Part shown: positions 23,945 through 26,119 of the stretch, in pieces
How the letters are laid out: each line of letters starts with the position of its first letter
Numbering within the stretch: position 1 is the first letter of the stretch
Source: Lentisphaeria bacterium
GTDB taxonomy: Bacteria; Verrucomicrobiota; Lentisphaeria; Victivallales; Victivallaceae
Assembly (NCBI GenBank): GCA_900768515.1
Contig: CAAGDG010000053.1
Location: 1-26,119 of the forward strand
Length of the DNA stretch: 26,119 nt
Reading direction: 5' to 3'
Notes under the pieces: generated by a model
Told to the model about the DNA's origin: nothing
What the model saw: only the letters and a program-made list of their open reading frames with translations
The model's database searches: none
Made by a program: the position numbers and the translations under genes

Positions 23945-24838
23945 TCAGGCGCGGACGTCTCCGATGTCATCAGTGTCGCAGAAAATCATGCAGAGCCGGT
24001 CCAGCCCCATGGCGCAGCCGGAACTTTGCGGCAGTCCGGCGTCGAGGGCGGCGAAGAATTCGGTCGCTTCCGGATACGGATGCATGCCGGCGCGGGCGCG
24101 GAATTCCAGCGCGGCGCGGAACCGGGCCTTCTGTTCGACCGGATCGGTCAACTCCCCGAAGGCGTTGGCAAGTTCAAGTCCTGCGATGTAGAGTTCCCAC
24201 CGTTCCGCGACGGAGGGATCGTCCTCCCGGAGCCGGGCCAGCGACGCGCGGTCGGCCGGATAGTCGCAGAGGAAGGTCAACCGGTCCCGACCGAGATTCG
24301 GCTCGATTTTCGTGACCATGATTTCATCGAAGCGGTCGAGCCGGGCGGCCTCGGCGGCGGAGATGCCGGCAAAACGGCGGAACGCCTCGTCCACCGTCAC
24401 GAATTCGAAACGGCCGAGGTCGATTTCGGTGTCCCGGTAGCGGATCGTCCGCCGCTGAAAAAGTTCTTCCGCGGCATTGCGGATAAAAGCGGCGGTGAAG
24501 CGGGCCTGCTCCCGGTACTCCATGCCGACCGCGTAGAATTCGAGCATGGTGAACTCCTCACGGTGGCGGCGTCCTGACTCGTTGGCCCGGAAGCAGCTTC
24601 CGATCTGGAAGATCCGGTTCATCCCCTCCGAAAGCAGCACCTTCATCGCCAGTTCAGGACTGGTGCGCAGGAACTCCGACTCGGAACGAACCGATTCGAT
24701 GTACTCCTCCGGAGCAGGAGCGGCGATCTTGACCGGGGTTTCCACCTCGACAAATTCATTCCGGTAAAAAAATTCACGAATCGAACGGAATAAGCGCGAA
24801 CGCAACAGCAGATTCCGATACTTGTGCAGTTCCATCAT
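23945..24838 (-). CDS. epmA: EF-P--lysine ligase (EpmA/PoxA/GenX family)
   Basis: 297 residues from ATG 24838; the adjacent ATG at 24835 (296 residues) has the better spacing to GGGAG and is equally possible. An in-frame upstream start at 24904 lies in the terminator hairpin of efp. The protein is a short LysRS-like class II core without the N-terminal tRNA anticodon-binding domain. Motif 2 is FQIGSCFRANESGRRHREEFTMLEFY-like, in the middle; motif 3 is GCAMGLDRL near the C terminus. EpmA activates (R)-beta-lysine with ATP and attaches it to the conserved Lys of EF-P. The EF-P gene is directly upstream on the same strand, which supports the call. EpmB, which makes beta-lysine, is not in the window. 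Confidence 0.93.
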   Translation of the reverse strand: MMELHKYRNLLLRSRLFRSIREFFYRNEFVEVETPVKIAAPAPEEYIESVRSESEFLRTSPELAMKVLLSEGMNRIFQIGSCFRANESGRRHREEFTMLEFYAVGMEYREQARFTAAFIRNAAEELFQRRTIRYRDTEIDLGRFEFVTVDEAFRRFAGISAAEAARLDRFDEIMVTKIEPNLGRDRLTFLCDYPADRASLARLREDDPSVAERWELYIAGLELANAFGELTDPVEQKARFRAALEFRARAGMHPYPEATEFFAALDAGLPQSSGCAMGLDRLCMIFCDTDDIGDVRA

Positions 24839-24880
24839 CCTTCTCCCTGCTGAAACAGTATGCGTGCAACCGAAACAGAG

Positions 24881-24918
24881 AAAAGAGGAAAGGCGCCACC
24901 GCACCCTTCCTCTTTTTT
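24881..24918 (-). terminator. Hairpin terminator between efp and epmA
   Basis: AAAAGAGGAAAGG (24881-24893) pairs with CCCTTCCTCTTTT (24904-24916) at 12 of 13 positions, with a 10-base loop. Read on the minus strand it follows efp and ends in a T-rich tract. It may be partial, allowing some read-through to epmA. Confidence 0.65.
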
Positions 24919-24988
24919 CCCGGGGGTGAACCCGCTTCGCGACTTCCCGGCAAACTCCGTTTTCCGCGGCCCCGGGACGGGAGAGAAC

Positions 24989-25561
24989 TCAGTTCTGCCC
25001 CTTGCTGACGCGTTCGGCGTAGGCGCCGGTGCGGGTGTCGATCTTGACGATGTCGCCCTGGTTGATGAAGAGCGGCACCTGGATCTCATAGCCGTTGTCG
25101 AGCTTGGCCGGCTTGGTCACATTGGTCGCGGTATCCCCGCGGACGCCCGGCTCGGTCTCGACGATCTCCTTCTCGATAAAGGTCGGCAGCGTGATCTCGA
25201 TCGGTTCGCCGTTGAAGAGCACGAAGTTGCAGAGGCTCTCCTCGATCAGGAAATAAACCTGATTGCCGAGCGTTTCAGCGGAAACCGCCATCTCCTCGTA
25301 GGTGTTCGGATCGCTGAAGATGTAGTGGTGACCGTCGAAGTAGGAATAGTACATCTCGCGCTCTTCGAGATCCGGCTTCTCAATCTTGTCGGTGGGGCGG
25401 TAGGTTTTCTCCATGCCGGCGCCGTTGATCATGTTCTTCATGCGGCAGCGGTAGAGCGCGGTGCCCTTGCCGGGTTTGCAGAAATCGAACTCGGTGATCA
25501 GCCACGGCGCACCGTCGATCTGAACCTTCAGACCCTTTTTCAAGTCGGACGGACTAAACAT
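24989..25561 (-). CDS. efp: Elongation factor P
   Basis: 190 residues, the usual length for EF-P. The three-domain protein has the modification loop KPGKGTA with K32 at the tip, the residue that EpmA beta-lysylates. The middle and C-terminal domains show YEEMAVSAETLGNQ and VTKPAKLDNGYEIQVPLFINQGD, both conserved. The factor binds between the P and E sites of the ribosome and relieves stalling at consecutive prolines. GGAG lies upstream of ATG 25561. It has its own promoter at 25608-25636. The modifying enzyme gene epmA follows downstream on the same strand. Confidence 0.97.
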   Translation of the reverse strand: MFSPSDLKKGLKVQIDGAPWLITEFDFCKPGKGTALYRCRMKNMINGAGMEKTYRPTDKIEKPDLEEREMYYSYFDGHHYIFSDPNTYEEMAVSAETLGNQVYFLIEESLCNFVLFNGEPIEITLPTFIEKEIVETEPGVRGDTATNVTKPAKLDNGYEIQVPLFINQGDIVKIDTRTGAYAERVSKGQN

Positions 25562-25607
25562 TGTTGGACTCTCCTTCGGAATTCAGAATTTTACAAATGA
25601 ATCAGGT

Positions 25608-25636
25608 AATATACACTGGAATCCCCGCTTTTTCAA
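25608..25636 (-). promoter_or_regulatory. Promoter of efp
   Basis: On the minus strand: TTGAAA (25636-25631, 5/6), 17 bases, TATATT (25613-25608, 5/6). The -35 element lies in a small hairpin, CCGCTT-TTTC-AAGCGG (25625-25640), directly after the upstream gene. The start would be near 25601. Confidence 0.75.
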
Positions 25637-25653
25637 GCGGAAAACCCGCCCCA

Positions 25654-26067
25654 TCAGCAGGATTCCGGCCGGCGGCCCGGAAACGGCGCGCTCTCTTCCG
25701 GGGTGAGCGGCGCGTAGGGTCCCGGCTTGACTTCGAGCGCGGCGCAGGGGGTCTCCGCGACAAAGTTGTGCCAGACCCCGGCCGGAATTTCGACGGCGGA
25801 AACCTCTTCGCCCAGCCGGTAGGCGGCAACCACTTCGCCGGCGTCGTCGTAGGTGTAAACGGTCAGTTTTCCCGCAAGAATCGTGAAAAGCTCGAATTTG
25901 TCGAGGTGGCGGTGCGGGGCCACCACGGTTTCCGGAGAGGCCGCAACCACCAGCCGGTTGATCGGTTCGTCGGTGGAGGCGTGCAGATTGTAATGGGTGC
26001 GGCGGCGGGGCGCCGTCCGCGCCTCCTGGAGCAGGGAGGCGATTCGTTCGCGATCGATCAGTTTCAT
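25654..26067 (-). CDS. Cupin-fold metalloprotein, WbuC family
   Basis: 137 residues. A single cupin has the metal set H52, H54 and E59 in PHRHLDKFE, and H100 in VWHNFV. The N-terminal RRRTHYNLH and the C-terminal EVKPGPYAPL are hallmarks of WbuC-like proteins, which occur near polysaccharide biosynthesis genes in some bacteria but whose reaction is unknown. AGGA lies 11 bases before ATG 26067. It is the gene upstream of efp on the same strand, but efp has its own promoter. The window ends 52 bases upstream with nothing recognisable. Confidence 0.85.
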   Translation of the reverse strand: MKLIDRERIASLLQEARTAPRRRTHYNLHASTDEPINRLVVAASPETVVAPHRHLDKFELFTILAGKLTVYTYDDAGEVVAAYRLGEEVSAVEIPAGVWHNFVAETPCAALEVKPGPYAPLTPEESAPFPGRRPESC

Positions 26068-26119
26068 AGCTGGAGTTCCTGTCGGTTTCGATTGTTCGGT
26101 TGAGGAATTTTTCTAAGAT

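Overview
The window looks like chromosomal DNA from an anaerobic Lentisphaerota (Victivallis-like) bacterium. This is inferred from high G+C, two type IV prepilin-like proteins with the FTLIELLVVIAIIAIL leader and an H-X9-D(G/S) C-terminal motif placed beside glycoside hydrolases, and dense catabolic gene clusters under GntR and AraC regulators. No marker gene fixes the species.

Layout. 1-3876: end of a prepilin-like gene, then a large secreted clan GH-A glycosidase. 3907-10957: a divergent unit with a GntR-type regulator on the minus strand. On the plus strand, behind a full-consensus promoter, a four-gene operon encodes a sugar isomerase/Gfo-Idh-MocA dehydrogenase fusion, a glycyl-radical activase, a glycyl radical enzyme (GRE) with an unusual Cys motif, and a bicupin. 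10958-13215: an island with a solitary DUF262/HNH gene (GmrSD-like restriction or defence), bounded by a second, decaying copy of the bicupin 3' end. 13202-14759 (minus): GNAT acetyltransferase and a four-Asp-box sialidase-like protein, overlapping by 11 bp. 14951-20190: PocR-AraC regulator (minus) divergent from an FAD oxidoreductase, prepilin-like protein and GH78 alpha-L-rhamnosidase. 20191-21947: an AT-rich gap, a lipoprotein that appears to start at ATA, and a two-repeat exported protein. 22135-26067: housekeeping translation block with tRNA-Glu(CTC), gltX, epmA and efp, and a WbuC-like cupin.

How the genes fit together. The two carbohydrate units follow one theme: regulator, divergent redox or radical enzymes, and nearby glycosidases for released sugars. 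The GRE operon has no recognisable known pathway. The isomerase-dehydrogenase fusion and bicupin suggest a sugar or sugar-acid substrate that is oxidised or isomerised and then cleaved or dehydrated by radical chemistry. This is the best candidate for an undescribed metabolic system. The DUF262 island is the best candidate for recent gene gain, with lower G+C at its 5' end, its own promoter and flanking duplicated sequence. In the translation block, EpmA and its substrate EF-P lie together, and tRNA-Glu is divergent from the enzyme that charges it.
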